Source: Rhytidiadelphus loreus
Lineage: Eukaryota; Streptophyta; Bryopsida; Hypnales; Hylocomiaceae
DNA length: 64,000 nt
NCBI GenBank assembly: GCA_947034895.1
Contig: OX344763.1
Coordinates: 45,817,025-45,881,024 of the forward strand
Direction of reading: 5' to 3'
Shown here: piece after piece, positions 40,605 through 52,659 of the stretch
Position numbering within the stretch: the stretch's first letter is position 1
Layout of the letters: each line of letters starts with the position of its first letter
Program-made: the position numbers and the translations under genes
Notes under the pieces: model-generated
Database searches by the model: none
What the model was told of the DNA's origin: nothing
What the model saw: only the letters and a program-made list of their open reading frames with translations

Positions 40605-41809
40605 TGGTTAACTTTAGTTAGTTTGAAGTAGTTAGGGTGAGTTTCTTAAGTAACTTTAGCTTGGCTAGAGAAAACTTAAGTTTTGGTAGAAAGTAAATAG
40701 TTAATTTAGTGTTTTTAGAAACATGCACTTGGAACTGTAGTCTTCCAGATAGGAATCCACGGTGTGTGGATCGGCTTGTAAGTAGAACAGGTAGTTAAGT
40801 GGATCTTTGGTGCCTTTTAAGGTGCCTTGAAGTGAGTATTTAGGGGCGGAAATTGTTGGAAGCCCCGGGCGTTCTTACTCATGTTTTTTTCCATTTTTGC
40901 AAATTCCAGAATTCCTTTCATATGTGTTGGTCTAAAAAGTCTTGGCTCTGTGATCGGTATGCCTTATAGTGCTTAAGTTGCATGTGCGGATAGATTGTCT
41001 TCGCATTGTGTGGATAAGAGGAAGAATCCCCGGATCTTGTCTGGATCTGATTTCAGGAGTCTTAGAATTTGGTGGTTAAATCTTTGTGTATTGGGAGGGA
41101 GTTCTCGTTGTTGAAGTTTCTCAAGTGTCTTCTGAGCAGAGTAGCCATTCTTAGGTTGGGTTAATCTTTCGGGAGTGAAGGGTAAATGCTAGCCGACGTC
41201 TAGAGAGGTTCTGCTGAATCTAGGAGAGAGGAATGGGAAGATAGTTGGAATCCCCTAGTTATCAAGGTACCAGATTTGACTCTTGGGGTTTTGTCCGGAT
41301 AAGTCCATTGTTGTAGCAAAAGAGGATTGTGGGGGTTTCCTCAGTGACCTACCAGTCTGGACTAGTTTCCGGGTTGGCTGTGAGGAAGAATCCGCATCCC
41401 AGTTTCCGTGTTTTTGTCTATGTATTGTTTTTAGTGAAACTTCAATCACTTTAATCTATTGAAGGGTAGGGTATACATTCCCTTCCTCAACCCCAAGAGC
41501 GGAACCCTCTGATATAGAGGTTAAACTATTGGTTACTTTGGTTACAAGGATCACCAGATCCGAATCCGGTAAAGGTACATTATAACGACACTCCTCCCGA
41601 ATCCGTTTCTGCATGATAAAATAAGGAAGTTATAATTGTCTATGAGAAGGATACAGACTTGTTAGACTTTGGGGTCTATGTTAGTTGCAATATGGTGGTT
41701 GATTAACCCAAGAAGAGAAGGCAGTTTAGGACGAGTAGGACAAAGAAGTGCAGTTCCTAGTTCGAAAATCCGGATTCCTTTTACTTGAGTTATTTTGTGT
41801 ATTTTCCGT

Positions 41810-42010
41810 CAGGGTTGACAAATTGCAACGTCCAGCCCAAAATCGCTTCCAAAAAGCGGACGTCCAAACGTGGTGGACGCGGGGGACGCTGGGTAAAACG
41901 GAGCCGTCCGTCTGATTTACCTTGGGGTAAATTCAGGCATCGGAATTCCGACGGCCGCGGCCGTCCGAATCCAGACGCAGTCGCAACTGTCCTCCTGAAT
42001 TGCAACCCTG
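41810..42010. promoter_or_regulatory. left terminal and subterminal region of the hAT
   Basis: This stretch contains the terminal CAGGGTTG, GGACGTCC-like motifs (41,855-41,890), the near-palindrome TTTACCTTGGGGTAAA (41,917-41,933) and GTCGGA-type motifs (41,945-41,975). It is probably the transposase binding region. An inward-facing CAACCCTG at 42003-42010 mimics a right end 200 bp away, but it has no matching target duplication. Confidence 0.7.
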
Positions 42011-42350
42011 GTTGAAACAGGATTAACAGATCATATCATCATAATCCTCTTGCCTTTCAAAAGCATTTCAATTACCACAAGCATGAAGTCAAATTTTTTA
42101 ATTTATTTCATCATCTTGCAATATATCATGCTTCATTGTAGAAAAGTAACATACAAATGACACAATCAATTGATATTTTGTATTGAAATCATCTTTGGTT
42201 AAGTGCCCCCTTCAAAAATAATGGTATTACCACCATCAATAAGTTTAGGAGTATTACAATCAAAGTCTCTAACAATCAATTGTCAATACGACAATCTGTG
42301 CTTTATGTAATATGAGCACATGAACATTTAAGCCTATGTCCTTTCTATTT

Positions 42351-45300
42351 CTAAGGATTGTAATCAAAATCTCCTTTCACCTCTGCCCCACTACTCTCAC
42401 ACCCATTTCCCAATCTTGCATCTTCGTCGTCGGATGTGTCTTCCATATCATTTGATGAAGAGCCTAGACATGTCGCTCCTCCCCCTTGTACTTGCGTGGA
42501 TGAAAGGCTTCTTCTTCGTTTGTCCTCTCTGAGTTCTTCTTTTACTCTTAATAAGGATTTCCCATTTTGTTCCTCAATGCCAACAACTCTTTTCATTTTC
42601 CTCTTTGAATCATGTGTACGTGCATCAAGAGGGTTTCCAATGGCTCTTGTTTTTTTCAACGGGGATATTGCAAAAGGTTGCATGACTCTCTTCTTATTAG
42701 CTCTAGGTGATCTCCCGCCCTCTAATTTTATTGTTGAGGGCCCTCCACTGCCTCCATGAATGATTATCTTCGGTGAGATTGAAGATTGTGGTTTAGGCAC
42801 TGACATTGTTGTGGGCTGTCGTGGTGGTGCATTATGAGAATGCCGAATGAACATTGAAGCCAATGTCTCATCCTTGTCATCGTCCGTGGATGATAAAATA
42901 CCTTGACTAGGCCGCCTTTCTTTTGAAATATTTGCAATCCGTTTTCCAAGCTCTAAGCTCCCAACGCCATCCGAAGTTTGACTAGGGATTTTCAATTGTG
43001 CATGTGGAGGGATGCTAGATGTTGGTACTTCAAAATCTTGCATGAGTTCCTTCTTGGCTTCTCCATTGATGCACGAAATTGGACTTCTAAACCCCACCAC
43101 ACATAGATCAACATTCTTCTCCGCTTCATTTGCCTTAGGGTTTGGAATACTTGGTTGACCACTGTTCGCACTTGTCAATACAATGGTTGACTCAACACTC
43201 GTGTTGCCAACATTCATTTTGACATTCACCTCCCAAGGCTCACATCCTCCCTTGCCAATGTGTTTGTCATTTTCTTCCGTTCGCAACACTCTTCTAAACG
43301 GAGACTCAAGTGGAAAAAGATCTTCATCCATTCTTTGAGTCCCATCATTGGGAATCGTTCTCTCATTGGCCTCTACATAAGCGTCTTCTTTTTCCGATAG
43401 AACTTTTTCGCTACTCATGAACCCACTTCCATCCACAAATCTAGCTATGGAAGGTACATCTTCATCATACCCATCATTATCCTCATCCAATGGAAAGTCA
43501 TAGATGTCTCGATCATTGGCTCAAAGATCTTTATTGGGCCAACTTGGGCTATCGAACATTTCATCATCAAAATTGTGCCCGTTGTAATTCATGGCATCTT
43601 CATCATCCAATAGAGGCCCAACTGACTGACCATCCTCCTCGTCTTCCGAGATAAACCCCTCTGAATCTTCCGAATCCACGTTGTCATCGTACCACTTCTT
43701 CTCATCCTTTTCCTTTGATGCTGCCAAGACCTTGGAATTGGTGTACACATACACCAAGTCTGCTACCCTTTGCGTTGTCAACTTGTTCCGAGATTTGTTG
43801 TAAACAAAAGAATAACTACTCCAATTTCGTTCACATGAAGACGAGGATACCGGTTGTGCCAAAATTCGCTTGGCTATTGGAGCAATGAGCTTTCCACATG
43901 CACCTTCAAAATCTCACCAAGCATGCGCCGACAATTGTTGCTCATCTGGGTTCAATATGTTGTGAAACGGAGGTTCCCTATGGCGGAAGGCTACAAATTC
44001 TTTCACCACCGAGGCGTACTCTCCTTATTTGCAAATTTTCATTAGAACACGCTTGCATGCGTCCATTGCATCTTGGTCGTCGGCTAGTTCCTTATCATGC
44101 AGAAGGTATGGATTCAAAAGAGCTCCTGCATAACGTAAATCTGTCTCCTCCATTTCACGGCGTTTGAAAAAGGATCGCTCCAATGGTTCGGCGAGGTTTG
44201 TTGCCAAACAAAAAGGATGCCCTTCTAAGCTAAGGACATGTTTTTCTAAATTCCTCATAATATGCAACACCTTACCCATGCATGGCGTCTTTGCATCCAA
44301 ATCACGTAGACCATATACAACGAGGGCCACCAATTCCCGCAAATTTGTCCACCGGTCCCAATAATGCTCCTCTAGAATGAACCTCTTCACATCACGAGAC
44401 TTTGTGCGAGATTTGGCTTTGCCATTGTCGTTCAGTGTATTCACATATGCCACCTACTGTGGATCCACCACACTTTGTTGCAATGCTCTTTTGACTTCCA
44501 ACAAACGATCAATCATGATAAACACAGAGGCGAACCTTGTTTCCACCGGCTTCAACAAACTATACTTTGTCTCATACTTCCGAAATATAACAAGTGGTAT
44601 GTGTCTTTTCTTGAAGAAATTCACTACGGTTTGGGCTCTTTTTACCGATTCTCCCGGGGAGGACACTCCCTATGTTTTAGCAAACTACGTGCGGCGGAAA
44701 AAGTAAAACAAGTAATACACCTTAAAATTTAATTTCTTTTTCAAAAAAAAAATTATGGATAGATTTTACTACTTTATAAGTTTATGTTTTGAATTATTGG
44801 TATTTTTTTGTGCTAATAGTAATTAGTTATAAATTTTTGAAGAAAAAAGATACACTGTAAAGCTGAAAATAACTTTCACACCTCTATATTATATAAGAAA
44901 AAAAATTTGAAAAATGAAAAAAAAATTATATAGAATAGCTTTCTATTGAAAGTTTATTTTGGTTGAATATTGATGCAATAGTCATCTTCATGTGAGCTCT
45001 ATAAATATTTTAGTTGGAGAACATGCCATTTTAGTTCATTTTTCAACCCTTTCTAGACAATATATCTTATGTTATTTGGAATTGAATTTTTTGTCAATAG
45101 AAACCTTTAGTCATTGTTAAACAAAGCTCAAAATTTTAGAATGAAATTATAGTTTATTCAAGGTGAATTACATGAATTACTTTTTCCACCGCCGCACGTA
45201 GTTACCCCAAATGTAGTGAGAGTGTCCTCCCCTAGCCGATTCTTCAATCCATTTCTCCTTTCCCCAATCTTTGAGCAACAAATTCAAGGCATGCACCACG

Positions 45301-46265
45301 CATCCTTGAAAAAAAATGTGTGGATATTTGTTCGATACCAAATTCCATGCTGCCGGATTCACTGGAGCATTGTCTGCACTCACTTGCACCACATTTGTAG
45401 GACCCATCTGCTCTATGAATTTTTCTAAAATTGTGGCCAAATATTGTGCTGTCTTTTCCACCCCACTGGTATCCACCGATCCAAGGAATTGCTCACCCGC
45501 TGAAGATACAAGCATGGCATTGATCAGTGGACGATTTGTAACTGAGCTCCATCCATCAATGGACAATGTTGCTCCAAACTTCCTGACGCTATCTTCGATC
45601 CTTCTATGCACCTTCTCCACGACATCTGCCTTGGCTCGATCAAGCAATTTATGCTGTAGATCATGATATGATGGCAGAGTATAGGCCGTACCATACTCGG
45701 AAGGTTTTTTCACCGCTTCTCTGAAAGCTACGTTTCGGGCCACTGAAAATGGTATATTTGCCTCATAGAAGAAATTGGCCTACACTGCATTCAAATTCTG
45801 TTTTTTTGTTTCTTGAAAGCCATCCAAAAGCCTACTTTGTGTTGGAGGCCTACTGCTTGAGGCCCTGCGAATGTCACGTCCGCTACATGTTTGTATACTT
45901 GGGGTTACTTCGGAACCTCCTCCAACGACTTTTTCCGGTGTTGTACAAGAATCTTCTTGCGTAGAACGTGACATGCCCCTCCCATTTGACATATCGCTTT
46001 CAACCATAGGCAAGTTGTTGACATCCACATTTTTGTGAACAGGTCTTCGTGGAAATGCCCCATTGCATCGAAGAAATAGACTTCGAGTTTCCGATGACAA
46101 TTTGAGACACAAACTCACTCCCATATCACGAAAATCGGCAATCAATTCATATCCTAAGTGACTCAACATACGGCTCGTTTTCCTTGTAAACACGCAGTTG
46201 CAAGCCTTGCATTGTATTTTACCCGCCGACGGGACGACATACCAAGAGGCAAAATCCTTGCTCAT
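42351..46265 (-). pseudogene. hAT transposase with C-terminal extension, interrupted
   Basis: Transposase of the hAT superfamily (DUF659 plus hAT dimerization domains), acting in the nucleus on the element's ends. The N-terminus (46265 onward) has a BED-like zinc finger with CKACNCVF and SHLGYE. The DUF659/catalytic part has IDGWSS (~45,555), SADNAP (~45,372) and CVVHALNLLLKD. The C-terminal dimerization domain has SSSCERNWS (~43,840). A 450-residue acidic then basic extension follows, which is unusual. Without the MITE the frame is about 1,108 codons, against 600-900 usual for the family. In-frame stops: TAG 45780, TAG 44454, TAA 44025, TGA 43914, TGA 43521. There is no frameshift. The ATG at 46265 precedes the zinc finger. 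The gene is inactive in this copy. Confidence 0.9.
44653..45235. mobile_element. 583-bp hAT MITE inside the transposase gene (TSD CCGATTCT)
   Basis: The exact 8-bp duplication CCGATTCT lies at 44645-44652 and 45236-45243. The ends are inverted repeats of about 50 bp: left CCCGGGGAGGACACTC and right (inverted) CTAGGGGAGGACACTC, both continuing to a shared ACTACGTGCGGCGG block. The interior is AT-rich and non-coding. Taking out the element and one duplication rejoins the transposase frame exactly (...WIEES / VKRAQTVV...), which proves insertion into a coding sequence. It does not share ends with the host hAT, so another hAT mobilised it. Confidence 0.96.
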
Positions 46266-46589
46266 AGTCACAAGTTCCAAACTTGAACTTCTTTAAATTC
46301 GCAAGTTTTTGAAAATATAAACACAAGTGAACCAATGTTTAAAATTGGGTTTAGGGTCGTGCACAAAGCCTTGAAATTCAAGGCCCCCCTTCCACCAAAC
46401 GATGCATTACCAAGCAAGGGACACAAAATAAATTGCAACTCCTAGCCCTTAGAAATCGTAGTGTTCAGTAGATTTGGAGTGCTTTCATACCTTATACTTA
46501 TACTTTGCAGCTGAATACAGGTAGTGCTGACCGTTATTCAGAAAGACGAATTTTAAAAACAGTACCAATGGACTCATTCTCCCTGGAAT

Positions 46590-46796
46590 GGCCCGTCCGA
46601 TTTGACCATCCTATCTGAACATTCCGTCGGATCGGGCCATCGAAAAAGGCCGTCGGAAGAGGCCGTTGGAACAAGCTGTCGGAAGAGGCCGTCCGAACTA
46701 GCCATCCGAACTGGCCGTCCGATCTGACGAGGCCGTCGGATCTAGCCAGCCCGTCCGAATTGGCCGTCGGATCAGCCCGTCCGATCTTTTATGCGG
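46590..46796 (-). promoter_or_regulatory. GTCGGA/GTCCGA cluster A, upstream of transposase
   Basis: Ten copies of GTCGGA or GTCCGA (five each), mostly as GGCCGTCGGA and GCCCGTCCGA, lie within 200 bp upstream of the transposase. A TATA-like TATAAGTATAAG on the minus strand (46491-46504) lies between the cluster and the ATG. Confidence 0.75.
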
Positions 46797-46896
46797 ATTC
46801 GGGACTTCTCGTAGTTCAGTTTCAAATAGAACTGTTTCACACTTTCAACACAAGTGTCCAAGGCTTATCCAAATATTTGGACTTGCCTTCTTCCAA

Positions 46897-46930
46897 TCGG
46901 GGAGGTCGTAGGTTCAAATCCCGTCTCTGA
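46897..46930 (+). other. tRNA B-box-like sequence
   Basis: GTAGGTTCAAATCCCGTC resembles the T-arm of a tRNA or of a tRNA-derived SINE. No anticodon arm or acceptor stem could be folded upstream, so it is not called a tRNA gene. Confidence 0.3.
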
Positions 46931-46939
46931 TTAATACCT

Positions 46940-47381
46940 TCAAGCATGCGAGTTGTGCAAAGCACTAGTTGTGCAAAGCAATACTAACAAGTTTGTAGGG
47001 ATTGATTAGAGCCTTTTGTGCCAAAAAAATTTGGAGTTCATATTTTTGCAATGAAATAATGTTACAATGGAAAAAAAACTACATATTCTATGAACAAATC
47101 ATTATATCATAGCGAAATAAGAAAAAAACGACATTTGACCAAACGATTCAACAAACTAGCATGCATTGAAACATCCATACATATCATGAACATTGAAATA
47201 TAAATAAATATATATATATATGTATATATAAAAAGACATACATATGTAGATATTAAAGGCAAAACAAGACATGCCGTGATTACAATTATTTACTACTATT
47301 TTCACCTCGTGACATTAAAACAAAAGTCTATCGAGTATAGAGTTCTATTTCTTCTATTGCAATAGACCTATTGGTCCATTT
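46940..47381. other. AT-rich spacer in the hAT
   Basis: The sequence between the cluster upstream of the transposase and the 3' end of the RING gene holds an AT dinucleotide run (47,207-47,229). I see no gene in it. Confidence 0.5.
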
Positions 47382-50225
47382 CTATTTTATTCTATCATTG
47401 TTGCCATCTCCCGAACCACCAGATTGACCAGAGGACCCCTCTGGATTGCGTTGCGCCACTTGAGCGGCAATCCTTCGACTTTCGCGACGAGATTTTCCCC
47501 CAGGGCTTGTTGAGCTTAAGAGCCGTTTTGATTTGGTTGCCCAATCAATAATGACAAATTGTCGTATTGTTTCCGAAGAATAGTCATCGTCATCTTCAAT
47601 CTTCCGCTTCTGTTTGCGCTTTGGAGTCAAATCCACATCCATCGCCTTTAAGGCTCTCAGAGTAGCGTCCACTCGATTTACCAGCACATTCACCATATGG
47701 TCATCACTAGGGTTGTTTACCCTAAACCCTTCGGTGACTCCTTCCAATAGGAACACCCTCCATTGACCTATGATGTCGGCCACCCTCCTATCAAATGCCC
47801 CTGCCACCTCCATGAACGAATCCCCTTTATTTGATTCTCCATCCGTTTCCACCTGAATACGAATTGATGCAACTTTTTCCAGCTTAGATAAGAACAGTGC
47901 CCTGCCTATGGGAACGTGATTGTATGCCTTATATTGTTCATTGAAGCCAAGAGGATGCTCCGCCTCTACCCAATTGCCGTCTGGCCCTTTCTGTACTTCT
48001 TTTTCGGGAAACCGGAAAAATTTATGGTGTTGCATGCTCTAATGCCCTCCCATACTGCGACAAAACAATTCACAAGCCTCGCCATCATCAATGGCACGAG
48101 CCCGCAACTCCACTTCCATATTTTGGATCATCCACATGAAGGAATCCACCGGTTGCATAGATGCATCATACAGTTCATGCTTCTGTTCCTTTGAATCCCA
48201 TATGAGGGGTTTCCCCCAATGCGAATAATTCTGGAATTTGTATGGCCCTTGGTCAAGTGGAAGAGTCCATCTATTGTATTCGTGGCCGGGAGGCATACCT
48301 TCCAAGATGCCAAACATCTCGTAGAACCTAGAACTCAAAGGAGAATGGCACTCGACACAAGCGGATCAAAAAAGAGATGCTTGCACAACGCATTTAATAT
48401 GAAAAATGTGGCGACAATGGCCCATGGTGAAGGCTCCTTCAGGCCCAAAAGGACCTTGGCAAATGCTACAATGACCCTTCAACATTTCATTGCCTGGATT
48501 AGAACCATGCACAACTATCATCTCATTCTTCTTGATGTGTGCTGAAAGCGTTGTATAAGGAGTCCATCCTTCCTCTACTTCAAAAGTCCAATTGATGTCG
48601 CGATTGTGGACTAGCGATTCCTTCTTGGCGTGGTTCAACCGCTTGTACATGGCATCTATGTCTCCCCAACATGTCATTGGCATAGACCTCTAACAATGTT
48701 GCTCGACCACACTCTTGAATTTCTTCAAAGCAGCCTCCACGACATTGCAATCTTCATCCGACTTCATTGCAAGGGTGCGAATCCCGAGATGCTAAAGACG
48801 GTTTGTCTTGAAGTTGTTGTATCCATGTCAACCACCGAGACTCCGATCCGCTCACCGGTAGACATTCATTCATGTTCTCCACTCGTTTCATCCAGTTCAA
48901 CCTCGATTGAAGAAGGGCATTTTCTTCGTTTACCTCATTCAATCTTCGATTCAACTTGCTCCAAGTTGGAACCTCATCCACCTTTCTAGTCTCAAGCTCC
49001 TCCACTGCTTTGGCCTTCTCAAATGGAAGAGAGAGTTGATCACTTTCTTGAGTTTCTTGCGACCTCGGTAGTTGGTTCTCCACTGTAGAGAGGCCCTTTT
49101 CTTCGTTTTGTCGCTATACTTCTCGCTATACTTCTTCCTTGACGTCACCAATTGCCTTCCCAATGACTCACAATTTTCAACGACCCTTCCATACTTTTTA
49201 CTCCACTCATCATTCTTTTGCTCCAGCTCCACGATTGTCTTCAAGTAGTTGTATTTCTCATCAAGAAGTGTTAGCGCTCCACTAGCAAACTTGTGAAAAG
49301 CCAATCCACCTTTCAATAGTGGATACGATAATGTGGATAAATTCTTGGCCAATTCCATAGCCAACGGGGTCATTTCCGCTACAGCTTCAGCAGAACATGT
49401 TATTGCTTGAGCAGATGTCACAAAATCGTGAAGCCCAAGTTTGTTTTCGGTTGCCGTAGAGCACTCGGCCTCGTTCACGGACTCATCTTCTCTCGATCCA
49501 TCCATTTGAGATGGGTACTCTAATCCGCACCTAAGTATGATTTCAACATGCTCCAAATTTGGAATTTGACCCACATATTGCAATCTTCTTGGAGTTAAAG
49601 TGCACAAGAGCGGATACTTGCGCACAATCTCCTTGCCATCAATATTGGAGGTTGTTGCCACGTTTTGAAGTCGCTCTACGAACAGACCTGACGGTTGAAC
49701 TTCACGGATCGGGCTCAATATTGGACTAGGCGGCGTTGGCGAGTCCACGTTTGGAGGAACATACTTCAAACTATCGAGAGCATCGCTATCTATAAGCCAT
49801 TCAATTGTAGCATTTGCTCTTGCAACTTTGTCTTCATTCATGTCTTCTCGCGACGAGGAAGAGGGGGCAACTTCTTTCACGAGGTCGTGCTTGTTTGGAG
49901 CAATGCTTTGCTCCCCTGTGATTGGTACATGAACCGAGGTGGGTAAACAAGTCTCTGGATCCTTGAAATTGACCTTCCGAAATACACCTCCCGAAGAAGC
50001 ATTGGTGGCCTCCGCTCGTAGTTGTGTGGGGTCCAACTGTATTGCGTCGCCTACGCCCTGTGAAACCTTCATTGTAGGTGTTCTAGTATTTTTGAATACT
50101 ATTTTAGATTCAACCGTTTGTACCCCGTGGTTGTATAAATCGGGAATATCCTTTTGATTTTTCAGAAGTTGAAGCGGCAATTGCGATGTTGTTGGAAACG
50201 TGGTGTGGAAGGCCCTCTTCGGCAA
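47382..50225 (-). pseudogene. coiled-coil and RING-H2 protein gene in the hAT
   Basis: One broken gene of about 2.8 kb. The N-terminal ~350 codons are partly disordered (Pro/Ser) and then helical, leading to a Lys/Glu-rich coiled coil to about 48,800. A RING-H2 zinc finger follows (48,348-48,470: C-x2-C, C-x-H-x2-H-x2-C, C-x2-C, including GHCRHIFHIKC), then a C-terminal region ending in a basic and Gly/Ser-rich tail. RING-H2 proteins are usually E3 ubiquitin ligases, so that role is inferred. Damage: compensating frameshifts at about 49,100-49,170 and 48,760-48,800, and in-frame stops near 49,125, 49,113, 48,690, 48,366 and 48,039. The open frame begins with TTG at 50225. The first ATG is at 50072, so the start is uncertain. 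Confidence 0.72.
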
Positions 50226-50450
50226 TAAGACAAGGAGTAAACCCTAAACGGCCTCTTCCGACGGCTATATGATCGGATGAGGCCGTCGGATCGAACGTTG
50301 CCAGAAGACGCCGTGGCCGTCGGATCAGGCTGTCGGAAGACGGACTTGGAGTCGCCTGCGACCGATTAGGCGGACCGAATAGGCCGTGGCCGTCGGATGG
50401 ATTTTAGGTCTTCAGCTCTCCGATTAGGCCATTGTATCCTCTGTACGGAC
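50226..50450 (-). promoter_or_regulatory. GTCGGA cluster B, upstream of RING gene
   Basis: Four GTCGGA and one inverted copy, in GGCCGTCGGATC contexts, lie directly upstream of the coiled-coil/RING reading frame. A CTATAT sequence at 50265-50270 could be a weak TATA box on the minus strand. Confidence 0.65.
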
Positions 50451-50621
50451 CTGCTGAACTGTCATCCTCTAGCTGTGTATGCACTGTTCAAACAACAGAT
50501 CCTTGAAATAGTTAAATCACTGTAAAAAATAATCAATGAAACGTAGAAAGCATCCAATGTGTGAAAGCTTATTGTTCATTTCCTTCCCTACATTGTGAGA
50601 CTGTTTTAATGCTAAATTCTA

Positions 50622-50643
50622 GACCCTAAACCCTAAACCCTAC
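50622..50643 (+). repeat. interstitial telomere-type repeat (CCCTAAA)3
   Basis: Three units of CCCTAAA, the Arabidopsis-type plant telomere sequence, occur in the spacer between the divergent RING and zinc-finger genes. Such telo-boxes also occur in plant promoters, which is the likelier reading here. Confidence 0.7.
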
Positions 50644-50649
50644 AAATTA

Positions 50650-52090
50650 TTAAATTTATATATAAAATATTCATGTGCTCAACAAAAATTGGTGCAGCAT
50701 GCGGCATCACTTTTACAATCTCACCTTGTATTCCCACCATCCCAATATAATGTTGTAGCAATTTTGGCTCGCCCTCTATACATGGTTACATGGATACATT
50801 ATTACATTGCAATTTGAAGACATTTATTTTTTTGGATCCACAAAGTACATGACTTCTTTTATGATTTTAAGATATGATTTAAAAAGTCAATGTGGAAATG
50901 TTGGTTGAAATGTAATTTGAATGTAGAAACCATTGTGTAATTGATCCATTGAACTTGTAGTCTACATGTGATAATTTAAATGTACTATACATGTGAACCT
51001 TGTCGACTAATTAGTTATTCATTTCTATGTTTCCGGGTATGAATTATTACATGGCACTATGGAAATTGTAGAAGTGAAAGGTTGTCCCACAAAATTGACA
51101 ATTGAATATGATGATCACTCATGTACAAGAATTAATAGAAGGAGAACGTCACATATGATCATTTGAATGTTTTTGATTTACTTGTAAAATGTACTACTCA
51201 TTCATGAATTCATAACATTGTAATATGGAAAATTTGAACCATATACCTTATATTGATATATTTTTTCATTTCATTGAGAAGGGGGAGAGAGGGGCCAACT
51301 TTAAGGCCTTCACCAATTTTTCTAAACTTGAATTCATTAATCTATTAATTTTGGTCTCATTAATTATATGTATGACGAAATGTTAAACTTTCATACCTTG
51401 CAGTATTGCACAAAAATATATTATATTATAGAATTATGGATAATCTCTTTATTCAAAGTTCTAGCCTATTAGAGCATGTTCTTGAGTGTTGACAAAATAA
51501 ATCTATAAATCTTTAGTGTTCATTTCTGCATGCAATTGTTCGTGAGATTGATAACTATTAACTAAAAAAGAAGTTCTACAGGTTTTTGTGGAACTGAAGA
51601 GAGTGGGCACATTTGAGCAAAAAATAATTATTTCTTCAAATAAATTATTCTAGGTAGGTTTTCTACTTTTACATGGTCAACAATTATGGAATCTCTCTTT
51701 CTTTACTCAGAAAATGCAGTTGTAAGTGCCCCATAAGGCCATAACCGTAGTTCATGAATTTCTACAATTCTTTCAAGAAAGCGAATTAGAGGATGTACAT
51801 GATTTATTAAAAAAATTACGCATTTTGAAGCAATGGGATCCTAATTTTTCAAGGGCATAGCAAAACCCTATTGAATTTGGGAATTCAAGAATTCCATACT
51901 TCTTTCTTCTTGTTATTTTCCTTCTACATGTTATACAAGGGTTTAGGGTGTTACAAGTAACGTTTAAGATCCTACGGTTCAGTTCCAAAATTTTTGACGT
52001 GCTCACAGGGGGGGCCAAAAAAGGGCATGCTGAATCGCCCTCTTCATTGCCCCTGCTGCAGGGCAAAGCCTGCAATTTCGAAAGGGGAAA
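50650..52090. other. AT-rich central spacer of the hAT
   Basis: This separates the two minus-strand genes from the two plus-strand genes. I see no coding sequence or element ends in it. Confidence 0.5.
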
Positions 52091-52099
52091 AACTTTCCT

Positions 52100-52380
52100 T
52101 TTTCCCAAAATTCTCCTCGCCGGATGGCCCCTTCGCCCTTCCAACGCCCCGTCCGACCTTCCGACGGTCCCGAAAGCCGAAACCGACGCCCCGTCCAAGC
52201 TTCCAATGCACCGTTCGACCTATTCGTCCGCCTGTCGGTGCGTCCGCACTTTCTCGGTGACCATGCGATCCATCGTGCGACGGTTTCGGGCCGCACGATG
52301 GGGGCGTCGGATAACAGGCTGTCCGATTCGGACGGACCCTAAAGCGCCATCGGAAGCCATAAATAGCGTTTCCGACGCCT
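52100..52380 (+). promoter_or_regulatory. GTCGGA/GTCCGA cluster C with TATA box
   Basis: Several CCGTCCGA, GCGTCGGA and TTCCGACG motifs end about 20 bp before ATAAATAG (52359-52366), a good TATA box. The next gene's ATG lies about 300 bp downstream. The layout of cluster, TATA, then gene repeats that of cluster D. Confidence 0.75.
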
Positions 52381-52659
52381 CATTTTTCCACAGCCGTTTC
52401 CCTCCCGAAGTAGTTTTTCCAGTGCCCAATGTGAATCTGTGGCTCTGCGCGCCCCTTTCGGTTTGGTGTGTGAACGGTTGTGCTTGGATACTTGATGGTT
52501 TTAAGTGATGTGGTTTGAATAATTTTTTGGATGCGAGGAACTGTGAATTAGAAAACCGTTTCACTCCATTGCATTTGAAGTGAGAAGCACTTGGTGCACT
52601 TGGTGCAATTTTTTGGGAAAATTTGGACATCAATTATCTTCATTGTAATCAAGGTTACC

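Noticed and set aside
44700..45176. Intron in the transposase gene
   Set aside because: Inverted ends and an exact 8-bp duplication show it is a MITE, and the frame is restored by removing the MITE plus one duplication, not by splice sites.
46897..46930. tRNA gene
   Set aside because: Only the T-arm-like box is present. No cloverleaf or A box at proper spacing could be found.
50622..50643. Chromosome end or fusion point from CCCTAAA units
   Set aside because: Only three units, inside a transposon spacer. Short telo-boxes are common in plant DNA.
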